A DNA stretch of 64,000 bases, from the NCBI GenBank assembly GCA_029262515.1, contig JAJCZH010000005.1:54592-118591 (forward strand). Direction: 5' to 3'. Origin of the DNA: Deltaproteobacteria bacterium. Its GTDB lineage: Bacteria; Desulfobacterota; GWC2-55-46; JADFVP01. Below the pieces are notes generated by a model. The model was not told the origin of the DNA and searched no databases. It was given only the letters and a program-made list of their open reading frames with translations. Shown piece by piece: positions 26,304 through 34,672 of the stretch. The translations under genes and the position numbers were made by a program. Positions within the stretch are counted from its first letter, which is position 1, and each line of letters opens with the position of its first letter.

Positions 26304-27251
26304 TTAACAGCACTTTCCGGGTGTTGGTTGTGAGGACTTCTGAGGTCCGCCTTCCGCGTCTATTACCGTGAAGAGACCAGAATATGGAGGCCTGTTGAGT
26401 TTTTCGGCTGTTTCCGAGCTGATCTCAACCGGTATTCCGGCCTCATACAACTGCCCGTCGTCGTCCGATACCGATTGAAACGGCCCGTTATAGATTGCAT
26501 ATTGGCCTGAATAAGCCGGTACGCTCTCTTTTTGAAATTTATAACCGTTTAAGGTAATTGAATAGAAGCGGATGCCTTCCAATTCTCTGTACAGGGACCT
26601 CGATACTATAAGCAGGCCGTAAAAACCTGCCTCTCTGGCGGCGCCTATGAACTGCTCTTCTCTCAAAGCCCCGGCAAGGCATTCGCCCCATAATTGTTTG
26701 TCGTTATAGATCTTCTCCGGAAGCTCCCTATCTGATACAACATCTGAAATACAGAACCTTCCTGTCGGTTTGAGAACCCGGTAGATCTCTTTAAAGACCG
26801 CCTTTTTATCTGCCGAGAGATTTATAACGCAGTTTGAAGTCACAAGGTCTGCGGTTCCGTTCTCCAGGAAAATTTCCTCAAGGAAGCCCTTTTTAAATTC
26901 GACGACATCGTAACCGAGGTTCCCGGCCACGTCCGAGGCCGCCTCGTTTGCTATACCGATCATCTTATCTGTCATATCAATACCTATGACCCGTCCGGTT
27001 CGCCCCACTGAGCGTGCCGCTATGAAGCAATCTATGCCGCCGCCGGAACCGAGGTCCACAACTGTCTCTCCCGCACTTATCCCGGCCATCGTCACCGGGC
27101 TTCCGCAGCCGTAGGAGACCTCTAGCACGCTCTTTGGTATGTGCGAAATCGTCTCCTCCGGGTACTTTGCCGCGCAGCAGAGTGATGCAATCGGCTCATG
27201 GGCCGCAGCGGCATAGAACCTGTTTACCGACTCGCGAACTTTGTTATCCAT
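26304..27251 (-). CDS. arsM: ArsM-like arsenite methyltransferase
   Basis: It probably methylates As(III) using SAM. The N-terminus has the paired LCC followed by VSYGCGSPV, as in ArsM. The SAM motif is VVDLGSGGGIDCFIA, with VIGIDMTDKMI after it. Candidate arsenic-binding cysteines are in LCC, SNCVINL and WGECLAG. The C-terminal extension (about 205-316) with FYSITLNGYKF, SGQYAIYNGPFQSV and DDDG, ending in CC, is common in longer bacterial ArsM forms. ATG at 27251 has GGAGG eight bases upstream. It follows a PiT transporter gene by 67 bases on the same strand, so they may be co-transcribed. Substrate assignment is by family resemblance. Confidence 0.72.
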   Translation of the reverse strand: MDNKVRESVNRFYAAAAHEPIASLCCAAKYPEETISHIPKSVLEVSYGCGSPVTMAGISAGETVVDLGSGGGIDCFIAARSVGRTGRVIGIDMTDKMIGIANEAASDVAGNLGYDVVEFKKGFLEEIFLENGTADLVTSNCVINLSADKKAVFKEIYRVLKPTGRFCISDVVSDRELPEKIYNDKQLWGECLAGALREEQFIGAAREAGFYGLLIVSRSLYRELEGIRFYSITLNGYKFQKESVPAYSGQYAIYNGPFQSVSDDDGQLYEAGIPVEISSETAEKLNRPPYSGLFTVIDAEGGPQKSSQPTPGKCC

Positions 27252-27318
27252 CAAACGCCTCCTTGCTGTTCTATAGTTCAGTCTTTCCCTCGTTATTCTT
27301 ACCTTACTACAGAAAAGG

Positions 27319-28443
27319 TCAAGAACCGAGGCCGTTGATACAGATTAAATATACTATTGCGGAGATGCCCGCTGCAACAGGAAATGTTACTGCCCAGGCA
27401 GTAAGCATCTCGTAGATAATACGCCTGTTAATTCCTATGGCATTGCGTTTGAGTCCTATACCTATAATAGAGCTGCTGCTGACATGCGTTGTAGAGACCG
27501 GCATTCCCAATCTGGAGGCGAAGACTACTAGTAGAGCCGTGCAGAGGTTGGCTATAACGGAGTCATTTCTGTCCATATCCGTTATCTTTTCCGACAACGT
27601 CTCTGTTACTCTTGTTCCGTAAAGGTATCCGCCAAGCCCCATCGCTACAATGACCATAAGAAAGAGCAACCGCCTGTCGATGTCGGTAAAGGCGGCTGAT
27701 GCGAACATTATCGCCACGATCTTTGGGGTATCGTTCATCCCGCGGGCAAAGGAGATCAGCCCGCTTGAGAACCAATGGGTAATGTCATTGAAGTCGAGCC
27801 TTGTTGGCGAATCGAGTCTCTCGTCACACTCCGATATCTCAGCCGCCTGAACCGCAAGGGTTTCGGCTTTGAAGGATGTTATAGCGGTAGTTCCAACTGC
27901 CGGCCCACATCTCAGAACTTTTGTCGGCCCGAAGCAGAGGCAGTATTCAGAAAGCCTCGAAAGAATGGCGTAACCGGTTCTATAGACAAACAGTGTTAAG
28001 AGCAGAGCAAGAAAGGGACTTAGCAAGAGCGGGGCCATTATCTTGTAGCCGAGTGTTCCCCATACTATCTTATCAGGTCCCATGGTCAGCAGTACCGGGC
28101 CGCAGACGGCACCGACAATAGAGTGCGTGGTTGAGACCGGCATGCCGTAACGTGTGGCGAACAAGACCCATAAAAAGACACCGGAGCCGACGGCTATGGA
28201 GAAACTGGTTGTCAGTTCTACATCGCTTGCAATTAGTCCTGCGCTGAAAACCTTCAATAAAGCGGATGCGACGAAGAAGGAGAGCAAACCTCCGGCAACT
28301 GTCCATACCGTTCCCCAAAGGAGCGCTACCCGGTACTTGCAGAGGCCGCTGCCGACAAGAGTGGCCACGCCCTTTGATATGTCATTGGTGCCGTTAAAGA
28401 AGGCGACCAGCACTACTACCAATATTAAAAGGTATTCAATCAC
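27319..28443 (-). CDS. PiT-family inorganic phosphate transporter
   Basis: About eleven helices are predicted. The duplicated PiT signature is visible as FFNGTNDISKGVATLVGSGL near the start and SFARGMNDTPKIVAIMF in the middle. VSTTHSIVGAV and VSTTHVSSSSI are the paired substrate-site segments. It imports phosphate, and arsenate as a mimic, using cations. GTG at 28443 has GGAG nine bases upstream; the TTG at 28458 would add five residues without a ribosome site. It precedes the arsM-like gene. Confidence 0.88.
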   Translation of the reverse strand: MIEYLLILVVVLVAFFNGTNDISKGVATLVGSGLCKYRVALLWGTVWTVAGGLLSFFVASALLKVFSAGLIASDVELTTSFSIAVGSGVFLWVLFATRYGMPVSTTHSIVGAVCGPVLLTMGPDKIVWGTLGYKIMAPLLLSPFLALLLTLFVYRTGYAILSRLSEYCLCFGPTKVLRCGPAVGTTAITSFKAETLAVQAAEISECDERLDSPTRLDFNDITHWFSSGLISFARGMNDTPKIVAIMFASAAFTDIDRRLLFLMVIVAMGLGGYLYGTRVTETLSEKITDMDRNDSVIANLCTALLVVFASRLGMPVSTTHVSSSSIIGIGLKRNAIGINRRIIYEMLTAWAVTFPVAAGISAIVYLICINGLGS

Positions 28444-28684
28444 AGTAGGCGGCTCCAAAACCTGAATTTATGTACCATATGAAATCAGCTATATGATAGT
28501 GAAACAAAAACTTAGAAAACTTGAACCTGTTCTTCTTTTCTGCGGCCTGCCCCTGAAGTAACCGGTAGGTAAAGATATCCGTCTATACACTGAACCCTTC
28601 CCCCCTCCCCCGGGTGTTGCAGGGGAGAGGTGCTGCAAGACGTGGTATTTGTTCTGTTATGATACAGAGGTTAAGTAGCTATCT
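28444..28684. other. Gap between the PiT gene and the NPC-repeat cytochrome
   Basis: A C-rich tract CCCCCCTCCCCCGGG at about 28602-28616 can pair imperfectly with GGGGAGAGG downstream. On the minus strand this forms a G/C hairpin that could terminate the cytochrome transcript. No gene is seen. Confidence 0.35.
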
Positions 28685-29341
28685 TTAACGGTTACCGCAC
28701 GGATTTTTGGTGCTGCACGGATTTTTTACTGCACACGGGTTATTGGTGCTGCATGGATTATTTATCGCACACGGGTTTTTGGTGCCGCATGGGTTTGCAA
28801 CACCGGTGGAGTTGTTGCTTACATATGCGGCAAGCGAGGTCATCTTTTGAGAGTTCCAGCCAAGTGGTTTGCCTTTCATTGGGTTGACCATGCAGAAGTT
28901 GATCATCTGGTCGAGAGTAAGTACGTCGTCAGCCATCTTTATGTACTTGGGATACGGCTTGGAGTTGAGGTTGGAGGTTTTGCCCTTTGGGTGGCATGTT
29001 GAGCAAGACAGGCCGCTTTTACCGAGCGTGCTATCTACCCAGAGGCGCTCACCACGGTCTACGACTTTACCGTAGTCCTTCAGGGGATAATTTCTTATCG
29101 GTTTGTTCTTCATCTTTGCGCTGCACGGGTTGCTCATACCGCAGGGGTTACTCATCTTGGCTCCGCACGGGTTGATTATGCCACAGGGGTTGCTACTCTT
29201 GGTACTACAGGGATTCATGCCGCATGGATTCATCTTCTGTCCGGCAGTTGCGTCCTGAACGCTTGCAACCGTTAACGTCAACGCAATAGTTAACAGCATT
29301 GCAGCGGCCAGAGAGAACCCGGCTTTTGTTAAAACCCTCAT
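28685..29341 (-). CDS. Exported monoheme cytochrome c flanked by NPC hexapeptide repeats
   Basis: A signal peptide (about 1-34) is followed by six NPC motifs (NPCG or NPCS) in residues 38-74. A compact cytochrome domain comes next, with heme site CSTCH (C113, C116, H117) and FCMVNPMKGKPLGW, as in small SoxA-like or class I cytochromes. The protein ends in six more repeats of NPC[GAS]xx. The C-terminal repeats are 18-base units in the DNA with mainly silent differences, so selection keeps the peptide. Twelve free cysteines suggest metal binding or a disulfide network. GGAGG precedes the ATG. Function beyond periplasmic electron transfer is not known. Confidence 0.85.
   Translation of the reverse strand: MRVLTKAGFSLAAAMLLTIALTLTVASVQDATAGQKMNPCGMNPCSTKSSNPCGIINPCGAKMSNPCGMSNPCSAKMKNKPIRNYPLKDYGKVVDRGERLWVDSTLGKSGLSCSTCHPKGKTSNLNSKPYPKYIKMADDVLTLDQMINFCMVNPMKGKPLGWNSQKMTSLAAYVSNNSTGVANPCGTKNPCAINNPCSTNNPCAVKNPCSTKNPCGNR
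28691..28795 (-). repeat. 18-base tandem repeats encoding NPC[GAS]xx
   Basis: On the minus strand six consecutive units begin AAC/AAT CCx TGY. Units alternate between NPCG/NPCS and NPCA, and differ mostly at third codon positions. Confidence 0.8.
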
Positions 29342-29437
29342 TATATCCTCCTTACATTAGTGTTAAAGACTCGATCGGTTATACTTCTATTATTCTAAAT
29401 AAGCGCAAAGGCCAGGAACGTGGCCCTTGTTTACAGC

Positions 29438-29803
29438 CTATAGCGTGATTATCTGATAACCTTCACCCACCAGAGCGGCGATACTGGGGTGTCCCATATA
29501 CTCGTCAGTAACCGGTAGTCCGGCGGCCTTAACCTCTTCTGCGTTACCTTCAAATGCACATATACAGTATTGGCAGACTCCTGAGATTGCCCCGGACTCT
29601 TTTACTTCTGCGAAGATATGACCGAGCGGATGGCCGGGTTTGGATAACACTTCCACCCATTTTGTGCCGCCACCGTCGAAGAAGAGTTTGGCAATATGTC
29701 CCGCTTCGATGAGTTCTTTTGTGTAGAGCAGCGAGTGAAGGGCTCTGCCCATTGCGTCATGCGTTCCGGGTGCCGCATGCAGTATGATGGCAATCTTTTG
29801 CAT
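29438..29803 (-). CDS. DsrE-family sulfur-relay-like protein
   Basis: The product has 121 residues from ATG at 29803 (MQKIAIILHAAPGTHD); the frame extends 70 residues further, but that part is basic, unlike the family, and has no good start. GEGR-like purines precede 29803. The fold is DsrE/F-like, with a cysteine cluster GVCQYCICAFE in the position of the active cysteine of persulfide carriers. Such proteins move sulfane sulfur between partners. No dsrAB genes are near. The next gene downstream is the NPC-repeat cytochrome. Confidence 0.8.
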   Translation of the reverse strand: MQKIAIILHAAPGTHDAMGRALHSLLYTKELIEAGHIAKLFFDGGGTKWVEVLSKPGHPLGHIFAEVKESGAISGVCQYCICAFEGNAEEVKAAGLPVTDEYMGHPSIAALVGEGYQIITL

Positions 29804-30074
29804 TATTCTCTTTCCATGACTCTCTTGTTCATTTCCAGACCTATTTCTGTTTGAGGTTAAGCCTGTGTCCTCTCTTGAATTACTGTTCCTGGCGGAATAG
29901 TTTGTGTCGATTGAGCGGAAGATTTCTCCTTTTCTTATTCTCATGCAGAATCCCTCCATAGACGAAAGGAGTCCGGTGCGCCATGGCGAACCTTTGTCTA
30001 TGCCTTTGATCATGAGTTCAGTTTACTGTTTTAGCGGGTTGAAAGATGTAAGGAGGCTTACACTTGAGAGAATA

Positions 30075-30746
30075 TTATGAAAAAACTTTTTCCGTCAGGG
30101 TATAGTTGCGGCCGTCGACCTGCAGGCTGCCCTCTTTCTTTAATTTGTTGATTTCAAGCGTCACTGTCTCGCGCGAAGAGCCGATCAGGTTTGCGATATC
30201 CTGGTGCGTCAGTTTCAGCTTGATCCTGAGACCTTCTTGAGACTGCTGCCCGTACTTGGCAGCAAGGTCGCTGAAGAGCATCTGCAGGCGCGAGCGTACG
30301 TCGCGAAAGATCAGGTTCTCAAGGCGGCTTTCGATACGACGGAGCCTGAAACCGATAAAGCGCGTTATGGCGAGAGAGAATCCGGGGTTCTTGCCGATAA
30401 AGTCTTCAAACTCCTGCCTGTTAATCGCGCAGATCATGGAGTCCTCAATGGCCTCGGCGCTCGTCTCCCTCTCTTCTTCCCCGGCAATGGAGAGTTCTCC
30501 GAAGATATCACCCGGTTCTAGCAACTCTACCGTAAGTTCCCTGCCGTCGTCACTCAGGCGCGAGAGTTTCACCATACCTTCTTTTAACATATAGATCTTG
30601 TCGGATTTGTCTCCGGCCGTATAGACTCTGTTCTTCTTCTTTATTTCGTCCGTACGCATTATAGAGGCCATTACCTTCATTTCTTTTTCCGGCAGGCCCA
30701 TAAAGAGACTGTTCGTGCTGATATACCAGAGTTTCGTCTTCTGCAT
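30075..30746 (-). CDS. Crp/Fnr-family transcription regulator
   Basis: The cyclic-nucleotide-type sensor domain (about 25-140) includes LEPGDIFGELSIAGEEERET. A winged helix-turn-helix follows: LTHQDIANLIGSSRETVTLEINKLKKEG. There is only one cysteine, so it cannot hold the Fnr iron-sulfur cluster. The effector is unknown. AGGA with a short spacer precedes the ATG at 30746. It is downstream of an HD-GYP gene on the same strand and could be co-transcribed (66-base gap). Confidence 0.9.
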   Translation of the reverse strand: MQKTKLWYISTNSLFMGLPEKEMKVMASIMRTDEIKKKNRVYTAGDKSDKIYMLKEGMVKLSRLSDDGRELTVELLEPGDIFGELSIAGEEERETSAEAIEDSMICAINRQEFEDFIGKNPGFSLAITRFIGFRLRRIESRLENLIFRDVRSRLQMLFSDLAAKYGQQSQEGLRIKLKLTHQDIANLIGSSRETVTLEINKLKKEGSLQVDGRNYTLTEKVFS

Positions 30747-30812
30747 CTAGCATCCTTTACTACTTACTCCTTGAGACATTGTGACGTATGAGATCGGTGA
30801 TCGGGCAGACTC

Positions 30813-31655
30813 TTACAGCTCTATCTGTTTTGGGGCCCTCTCGGCCATCGCCTCTATCTGCTCAACGTCTATCTCCGGTGTTGCGGTCAGGAGCTTATTT
30901 TTTGTGAACTCTATATCGAAAAAGTCGTTATCTTTGTGCAGCTCGAACTCTGCTTTGCATGAGTGGCAGTGCACCGTATCTCCGGCCTCTTTATGCCTCG
31001 GTACGGTTATAATAGGACCGCAAGCCGGGCAGCTGAGCATCGGCCTCGACTCGTCGCTGTGGCCGATTACTCCGTTTAGTTTATCAGTATCAAAGAGCCC
31101 GACCAGAACATCTACAAATCTTTCATCGAACTGAGAGCTGCGATTCTTTTGCAGTATATAAATAGCCTTGGCTGCTTCCATTCCTGCGCGGTACGGTCTT
31201 GTGCTCGTCATCGCATCAAAAGCGTCAGCAATCGAGACTATTAGGGCCGGCATTGATAGGTTCGCTTCAGGGATTTTTTCCGGATAGCCGTGTCCGTCTA
31301 CTCGTTCGTGGTGGTGACCGATGGCGTCGAGTACAAGGGGCGCCAAAGGGTGAGAGATAAGAATCTTACGCCCGGTAACCGGGTGTGCGCGCATTATCTC
31401 ATACTCATCGTCGGTAAGCTTGCCGGGCTTATTGAGTATACTGTCGGGTACCGCGACTTTACCTATGTCATGGATAAGCCCGCCGAGAAAAGCCTTGAAG
31501 ACTTGCTGCTCGCTCAACCCGGAACTCTTTGCGATACGCTCCGCGTACTGGGCTACCCGCCAGACATGGCCGCCTGTGTATGCATCTCTGGCCTCTATTA
31601 TCGCTCCGAAGATCAGTAAGGATTTTAACAGGCCTTTGTCTAGATCTACTTTCAT
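30813..31655 (-). CDS. HD-GYP phosphodiesterase with C-terminal zinc ribbon
   Basis: The HD-GYP core spans roughly residues 10-185, with HVWRVAQYAERIA, HDIGKVAVPDSIL and HHERVDGHGYP, the metal-binding and GYP motifs for c-di-GMP breakdown. The C-terminal part has two CxxC knuckles (LSCPACGPIITVP and VHCHSCKAEFEL), a zinc-ribbon pattern seldom attached to HD-GYP domains. There is no receiver or membrane domain, so it is cytoplasmic. GAGGAA precedes the ATG. Confidence 0.9.
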   Translation of the reverse strand: MKVDLDKGLLKSLLIFGAIIEARDAYTGGHVWRVAQYAERIAKSSGLSEQQVFKAFLGGLIHDIGKVAVPDSILNKPGKLTDDEYEIMRAHPVTGRKILISHPLAPLVLDAIGHHHERVDGHGYPEKIPEANLSMPALIVSIADAFDAMTSTRPYRAGMEAAKAIYILQKNRSSQFDERFVDVLVGLFDTDKLNGVIGHSDESRPMLSCPACGPIITVPRHKEAGDTVHCHSCKAEFELHKDNDFFDIEFTKNKLLTATPEIDVEQIEAMAERAPKQIEL

Positions 31656-31847
31656 AAAAGTTCCTCTGGTAGATGTGAGCGGCAGGTACGCTGAATCAAT
31701 TGTACTCCCGAAATAAGCTCCGCGTCAACTATCTCGTTATGACGCTGTTAGCCGGGTGTAGTATTGTCGGTTCTTAAAAGTATGAAAGTTTCTTCTTATC
31801 TTGGTGTTGTTTCTACAGTTGTGGCTGGCAGGTTGTCAGGCAATTGC

Positions 31848-32932
31848 TCAGCTCTTTTCGGTCAGGGTAAATGTACCGCTTGCCAGTTCCTTCCCGTTCA
31901 CTATGATGGCAAGCCCATGAGCCCCGGAGTAGTATTTCCGAGTTGTGATACTCTTGAACGAGTGTTGTCTGGTTACTTTTTTTACCTGTTCCAGAGAGTC
32001 GGACTCCGAGATCTTGAAGGTTTTTCTGGAGAGTCTCCCGTTTTTTTTCATGAAATCAAGTCCGTACTCGATACGTACCTTCCCGAGTTCTCTATCTTCG
32101 GACTTTAAGGTGAATGAGAAGTCGAGCCGTTCCTCGCGTTTAACCGACTCTTGCAGCGAGAACTCTTCGATGCTTATGTGCCCTGGATCAGAAAAGCCGA
32201 AGAGTAAAAGGACCTCTGGTATGCCCTGTTTTAGAAGTGAACGGCAAGCATGTTTGATAAGCCGGTCTGTATTAGTGCTACGCCCTAGCCACCTGTTGGC
32301 GATGCCTATAAGAATGTGCGGGTTATCTTTCGATATGTCATTTAGGTTATTTGCGACACTTCGCCGTACGAACTCGCTTTCGTCATCTTTGAGTTTTTCA
32401 AGAACCTTCAGTACAGGTCTCGGGTCTTTCTTGAAATCAGGCAGAGCCATTGCCCACGGCAGGCGAGGGCGGCACCCTTCGGATGCGAGTCTGCGTATGT
32501 GGTAGTTTTTTGATTCGGCCCACTCTTCCATCTGAGCCATCATCTCACCTTTGTACTTTTTTATAAAGGGGCGTACCGCAAGCTCGGAACTTGAGTTCTC
32601 GGTAAAGTGTTCGAGGGCCGCTACAGACTCTTTATACTCGTTCAGACCGTACAGCTCTACATAACCCGGAAAGAACATGTACTCGAAGCCGTTAAAGCGG
32701 GGCGAGATTAATTTCAGTATACCGATAGCTTCTTTGTAATTATCCGTAAGAGACCTGTGCAACATCTCTGCAATATGAGTCATTCTGGCTTTGAGTTCTT
32801 TTCGGGTCCAATCATCACAAAAAATATTTTTCCGGAACTCTACAGGGTCGAAGCCGGTGTAAACGGACTTTAGCTCCTTCGACAGCGAGTCTATAAGTTC
32901 TCTCGTGTAGACTCTTTAAATGGTTCGGGCAT
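31848..32932 (-). pseudogene. AlkC-like DNA alkylation repair gene with an early frameshift
   Basis: From residue M at 32783 onward the protein matches AlkC-type HEAT-repeat DNA glycosylases: FEYMFFPGYVELYGL, RRLASEGCRPRLPWAMALP and RRSVANNLNDISKDNP. The same frame continues upstream without an ATG (TRELIDSLSKELKSVYTGFDPVEF..., typical family N-terminus) to a stop near 32912. The usual start MPEPFK is present at ATG 32932 but in another frame. One extra A in the AAA at 32915-32917 would join both into MPEPFKRVYTRELID. This is either a real inactivating deletion or a sequencing error; the rest of the frame is intact, so decay is recent if real. Confidence 0.8.
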
Positions 32933-33066
32933 GTTACGGACTCGTATGGTTTAGGCGTTTAATGGCCTTTACAGGTTGTGGTGAGTATGCGGAGCAAGAG
33001 GCCAACCGGGTTATTATTGTATAAGAGTTGGGCTCGGATCAGTTATTTAATTAGTTTCTATTCCCG

Positions 33067-33528
33067 TTATTCGACTATCAGCGGGTAGTTTGGCGTGGGG
33101 TTAAGCGGGCAGCTGTATAGGTACTGACCGGGGGTAAGGTTTACGACATAGTCGATTGTTTTGCCGACAGTAAGCCCGCCTCCTGATGCCGATGGAAGAG
33201 TTAGCCGACCGACTCCCTTTCCCCTGATCCAGAATCCGAGCGGGTAGGGTACGTCTTTGTTGGTGACGCGGAAGATTGTTTTACCGGGTTTCAGTCTAAG
33301 TACCTTGAACTCCCGTTCGCCTGCGGTCTCCCGGTTTATGCGCTTGCAATCTTCTGCCGTGTTAGATATGTACGTATTGGGCTTTACTTCAGCCTCTACA
33401 ATGGTACACGGCGTCTGCGATAGCTCCACAACCACGGCCTCTTCGGCATGCGGCTTAGAAGAGAGGGAAAGGAGTGATAAAGCGAGTATGGTTATGGTAA
33501 TAACGTACGGAACACTCTTCAAACCCAT
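33067..33528 (-). CDS. Exported cupredoxin-like protein
   Basis: A signal peptide (about 1-28) precedes a beta-rich domain. The order KPGKTIFRVTNKDVPYPLGFWIRG then LTPGQYLYSCPLNPTPNYPLIV follows the cupredoxin layout, where the cysteine in the last loop is a copper ligand. The usual histidines and methionine are absent, so a normal blue-copper site is unlikely. Two further cysteines (TPCTI and EDCKRI) may form a disulfide. AAGGAGG precedes the ATG. It is transcribed alone, between the alkC-like gene and the PEP-CTERM gene. Confidence 0.6.
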   Translation of the reverse strand: MGLKSVPYVITITILALSLLSLSSKPHAEEAVVVELSQTPCTIVEAEVKPNTYISNTAEDCKRINRETAGEREFKVLRLKPGKTIFRVTNKDVPYPLGFWIRGKGVGRLTLPSASGGGLTVGKTIDYVVNLTPGQYLYSCPLNPTPNYPLIVE

Positions 33529-33703
33529 ATCAACCTCCTTGCGGTTAAAAATATATCTTGTATAAACGATAGCAGAGATTCGATATATGTCAATCGCCCC
33601 GGATGTCTCTGTTACTTGCGAAAAGATGAGGAACAGTTTTCAGAGGTAGTTCATTACCTTTTCTGTTTGGAGCGCCTATCTGGAGCGTTTACGAGGTATA
33701 AAA

Positions 33704-33736
33704 AAAGCCCACCACTCTAACTGAGTGGTGGGCTTT
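33704..33736 (-). terminator. Terminator of the PEP-CTERM gene
   Basis: The arm AAAGCCCACCACTC pairs perfectly with GAGTGGTGGGCTTT around a five-base loop. On the minus strand a run of seven T follows. Confidence 0.92.
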
Positions 33737-33757
33737 GGGATCTGCTTTTAGCGGGTG

Positions 33758-34354
33758 TTAACTCTGGAGCTTTCTCCTAACGAAACCGAGGGCCCCTATT
33801 CCGAAGATACCACTGCCGAGAAGCAGAAGCGTTCCGGGCTCCGGTACCGGGGCAAGCCCGTCATTACCGTTGCTGTCGTTCAATACAAGCTCGTTCGTAT
33901 TGAGTGTGTCGGCCAGGTTCCAAGTGATATTCACATTGAAGTAGTACGGTGAGGTCCAGTCGGCCGGTTGCTGTGGTGAGCCGGTAGTAACCTGGTTGGC
34001 GAAGGTCATAATGACGCTGTATGAGCTGTCAGCGGCATCCCCGGAGAGAGAATAGTCCCTTGTGCCGTCATTGAGTACAAAATCAATGACATCTCCGCCC
34101 TGAAAAACAGTCTGGCTCACACTGCCCAGACTGTTGAGTGTTGTGCCGCCGTTGAGGTAGTAACCGTAGGTATAACCAGTGGTGAATGCAACGTTGGAGA
34201 TAGTGACATCTACCCCGGAGTCGCCGTTTCCGTCAATTGCGATTATTCTGTTTCCACCGGTTGTAAGTGCCCGGGCCATTGTCGGCGCCATTAGCAGTGC
34301 GATAAAGAGCAAGCAGCTTACCGCCAGTATCTGTCTCTTTCCAAATATATGCAT
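33758..34354 (-). CDS. PEP-CTERM exported protein
   Basis: A signal peptide (about 1-30 from ATG 34354, MHIFGKRQ) leads to a beta-rich, Asn/Gly/Ser-rich body. The C-terminus is a standard exosortase sorting signal: VPEPGTLLLLGSG, a short helix, then RRK. Such proteins are processed by exosortase and usually go to the extracellular matrix in exopolysaccharide-producing bacteria. GAGG lies seven bases before ATG 34354, which is preferred to 34381. No exosortase gene is in the window. Confidence 0.88.
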   Translation of the reverse strand: MHIFGKRQILAVSCLLFIALLMAPTMARALTTGGNRIIAIDGNGDSGVDVTISNVAFTTGYTYGYYLNGGTTLNSLGSVSQTVFQGGDVIDFVLNDGTRDYSLSGDAADSSYSVIMTFANQVTTGSPQQPADWTSPYYFNVNITWNLADTLNTNELVLNDSNGNDGLAPVPEPGTLLLLGSGIFGIGALGFVRRKLQS

Positions 34355-34450
34355 TCCGTTACCTCTGTTATTAAACAACACTATTTTAAAGTATGCCGCC
34401 GTCTATTGATGTAGCGTATGTTCTTACACGTAGACATATACAACTCATAT

Positions 34451-34472
34451 CTACCTACTGGTCAGTAAGTAG
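34451..34472. promoter_or_regulatory. 22-bp palindrome, possible operator
   Basis: CTACCTACTG and CAGTAAGTAG are inverted copies (9 of 10 pairs) around GT. The size and spacing suit a dimeric repressor. It is about 100 bases upstream of the PEP-CTERM start. No regulator gene adjoins, so the binder is unknown. Confidence 0.35.
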
Positions 34473-34641
34473 TTGCAAACAGCGTGCCAACACTTTCAAA
34501 ATTCTTAACATACTGATTTTATTAGTTTCTTCTTCAAACTCGTTGTTCGGTTTATCTCTGCAACTGTAAAGTTCTTTTACACTCCGGTTGTTACTTATTC
34601 CTATGACAAGAGTTTGGTTTGAAAAAACCAATATAAATTGG

Positions 34642-34672
34642 TTACTTAATGCTTCGAGGAAGTATTAAGTAA
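34642..34672. terminator. Terminator-like hairpin in the divergent region
   Basis: TTACTTAATGCTTC pairs with GAAGTATTAAGTAA (one G-U) around GAG, followed by TTTT. As it lies between divergent genes it could end a small RNA or act in the leader of the downstream gene. Confidence 0.45.

Noticed and set aside
29804..30013. 70-residue N-terminal extension of the DsrE-family protein
   Set aside because: Basic and unlike the family; the ATG at 29803 starts exactly at the conserved first strand.
32911..32932. Programmed -1 frameshift in the alkC-like gene
   Set aside because: The TTTAAAG context does not allow tandem slippage in the needed frame, and no stimulatory structure is seen.
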